Shown: positions 3,908 to 5,032 of the stretch, one piece after another | Position numbering within the stretch: position 1 is the stretch's first letter | How the letters are laid out: every line of letters begins with the position of its first letter | Source of the DNA: Actinomycetota bacterium | GTDB taxonomy: Bacteria; Actinomycetota; Thermoleophilia; Solirubrobacterales; Thermoleophilaceae | NCBI GenBank assembly: GCA_005885165.1 | Contig: VAXR01000162.1 | Location: 1-5,032, forward strand | DNA: 5,032 nucleotides | Reading direction: 5' to 3' | Translations under genes and position numbers: made by a program | Notes under the pieces: generated by a model | What the model was told of the DNA's origin: nothing | Databases searched by the model: none | Seen by the model: the letters and a program-made list of their open reading frames with translations, nothing else

Positions 3908-5032
3908 ATGGGGCTCCTCGACTACTACCGGCAGTTCGAAGACATCGATCAGGAGGAGATCAACCGCGAGCTGCGGGCCCGGCGCGCCCGCGAGCGCGCG
4001 CTGGCGCTGGCCGAGGTGCCGGTGGTCGACCTCTCGAGCACGGAGTGGCCGGACTTCCCGCACTCGGAGATCATGAACGCCGCGATCTACGCGGCGCGCG
4101 GGAGCGTGAACAGCTATCCGGACCGCCACGCGAGCGCCGTGCGCAGGCTGCTCGGCGAGCGGCACGGCGTGGAGCCCGAGCAGATCGTGGTCGGCAACGG
4201 CGCGGCCGAGCTCTTGCAGACAGCCTCGCTCGTCCTGCTCGGACCGGGCGACGAGCTCGTCACGCCCTGGCCCTCCTACCCGCTGTACCCGTTGATGGCG
4301 CAACGCGCGGGCGGGCGGCCGGTCCCGGTCGATCTCGAGGGCGGCCGCGTGGACGTGGACGCGCTGCTCGGCGCTGTCGGCGATCGCACCCGCGTTGTGG
4401 TCCTCTGCAACCCGAACGATCCGACGGGCACGTACCTGGCGTCGGATGCGGTCGGGGCGCTCGCGAGCTCGCTCCCCGAAAGCGTCCATCTCCTGGTAGA
4501 CGAGGCCTACATCGAGTTCCAGGACGTCGAGCCGCGCGATTCAGTGCTCCGGCTCGTCGACGCCTTCCCGCGGCTGCTCGTGTTCCGTACCTTCTCGAAG
4601 ATCTACGGCCTCTCCGGGCTGAGGGCCGGCTACGCGATCGGCTCGTCGGCGGCAACGTCGCTCCTCGCCTCGATCGCGCCGGCGCTCGGGATGAACGTGC
4701 TGACCCAGGCCGGCATCTCTTACGCACTCGAGATGGGCGAGATCGAGATCGCCCGCCGCCGCGAGATGGTGGTCGGCCAGCGCCAGCGCATCATGCGCGA
4801 GCTCCACGAGCTGCCGGTCGACGCACCCGAGTCGGAGGCCAACTTCATCTGGCTTCACGCTGCGGGGCTGACCGGCGCGCAACTCGCGGCGGGCCTGGAG
4901 GAGGCGCGTGTGCTGGTCGCTCCGGGCGGCCCGCTAGGCGCCGACGACCACGTGCGCGCCTCGATCCGCGGTGCGGCCGCCACCGATCGGCTGCTGCGCG
5001 GCCTGCGCGAGGCTACCGGCGCGGCAGCCTGA
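3908..5032 (+). CDS. PLP-dependent class I/II aminotransferase, histidinol-phosphate aminotransferase-like
   Basis: The 374-residue enzyme is a fold-type I PLP aminotransferase closest in pattern to HisC. Visible active-site features are GNGAAELL at 96-103 (phosphate-side loop), W121/Y124 in the PWPSYPLY segment, NPNDPTG at 168-174 (N170 near the cofactor), DEAY at 198-201 (D198 pairs with the PLP ring nitrogen), and FSKIYGLSGLRAGY at 229-242, with K231 as the Schiff-base lysine and R239 as phosphate ligand. R350 in DHVRASIRG is the likely substrate-carboxylate arginine. Y70 in NSYPD corresponds to the HisC tyrosine that reaches into the partner subunit, so a dimer is expected. The first 40 residues are unusual: MGLLDYYRQFEDIDQEEINR, then a basic arginine/alanine helix, in place of the short HisC N-terminus. 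HisC itself, a CobD-like decarboxylase or another amino-acid aminotransferase are all possible; no histidine or cobalamin genes are beside it, so the substrate is open. The gene is complete, with TGA as the last codon of the window, and it lacks a Shine-Dalgarno sequence. Confidence 0.88.
   Translation: MGLLDYYRQFEDIDQEEINRELRARRARERALALAEVPVVDLSSTEWPDFPHSEIMNAAIYAARGSVNSYPDRHASAVRRLLGERHGVEPEQIVVGNGAAELLQTASLVLLGPGDELVTPWPSYPLYPLMAQRAGGRPVPVDLEGGRVDVDALLGAVGDRTRVVVLCNPNDPTGTYLASDAVGALASSLPESVHLLVDEAYIEFQDVEPRDSVLRLVDAFPRLLVFRTFSKIYGLSGLRAGYAIGSSAATSLLASIAPALGMNVLTQAGISYALEMGEIEIARRREMVVGQRQRIMRELHELPVDAPESEANFIWLHAAGLTGAQLAAGLEEARVLVAPGGPLGADDHVRASIRGAAATDRLLRGLREATGAAA

Noticed and set aside
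3890..4882. Several reverse-strand open frames opposite the aminotransferase gene
   Set aside because: The forward frame contains the complete PLP-enzyme motif set, including the Schiff-base lysine. The reverse translations are repetitive in Arg, Ala and Glu.
264..5032. A single co-regulated operon or new multi-gene system covering all rightward genes
   Set aside because: Gaps of 58 to 163 bp, hairpins and promoter-like boxes separate the genes, initiation signals differ, and no shared pathway connects the products.

Overview
The window is high-GC chromosomal DNA (well above 60% G+C by eye, with strongly G/C-biased third codon positions). It looks like a high-GC actinobacterium, and the style of the proteins and the short or absent leaders suggest the Thermoleophilia/Solirubrobacterales side of that phylum. 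That placement is inference from general character only. There is no rRNA, tRNA, CRISPR array, insertion sequence or phage gene.

Layout. The left edge holds the 5' part of a leftward gene of unknown function (1-222). It is separated by only 41 bp from a rightward gene for a Nif3/YbgI-type dinuclear-metal protein (264-1022). A 163-bp gap with a weak stem-loop, a possible promoter and a strong ribosome binding site leads to a 63-residue protein with a predicted helix-turn-helix/wing fold (1186-1377). An 87-bp gap with a stem-loop, a TAGAAT -10-like hexamer and a good ribosome binding site precedes a complete long-chain acyl-CoA synthetase of the FadD15 type (1465-3264). A 108-bp hairpin-rich spacer follows, then a small protein with three predicted membrane segments (3373-3849). 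Last is a histidinol-phosphate-aminotransferase-like PLP enzyme with an unusual N-terminus (3908-5032), whose stop codon is the last codon of the window.

How the genes relate. All genes right of position 264 run in the same direction, but every gap is 58 to 163 bp and several contain promoter-like or hairpin sequence. This looks like a run of separately started housekeeping genes rather than one tight operon. No shared pathway links Nif3, acyl-CoA synthetase and the aminotransferase. The two middle genes (63-aa protein and acyl-CoA synthetase) have clear Shine-Dalgarno sequences. The other four starts have none, and three of them have a TAAC-type hexamer 13 to 17 bases upstream of the start, which suggests leaderless or near-leaderless transcripts.

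I found no convincing new multi-gene system. The points most worth a second look are the small HTH-like protein, the divergent apparently leaderless promoter pair, and the non-canonical N-terminal segment of the aminotransferase.
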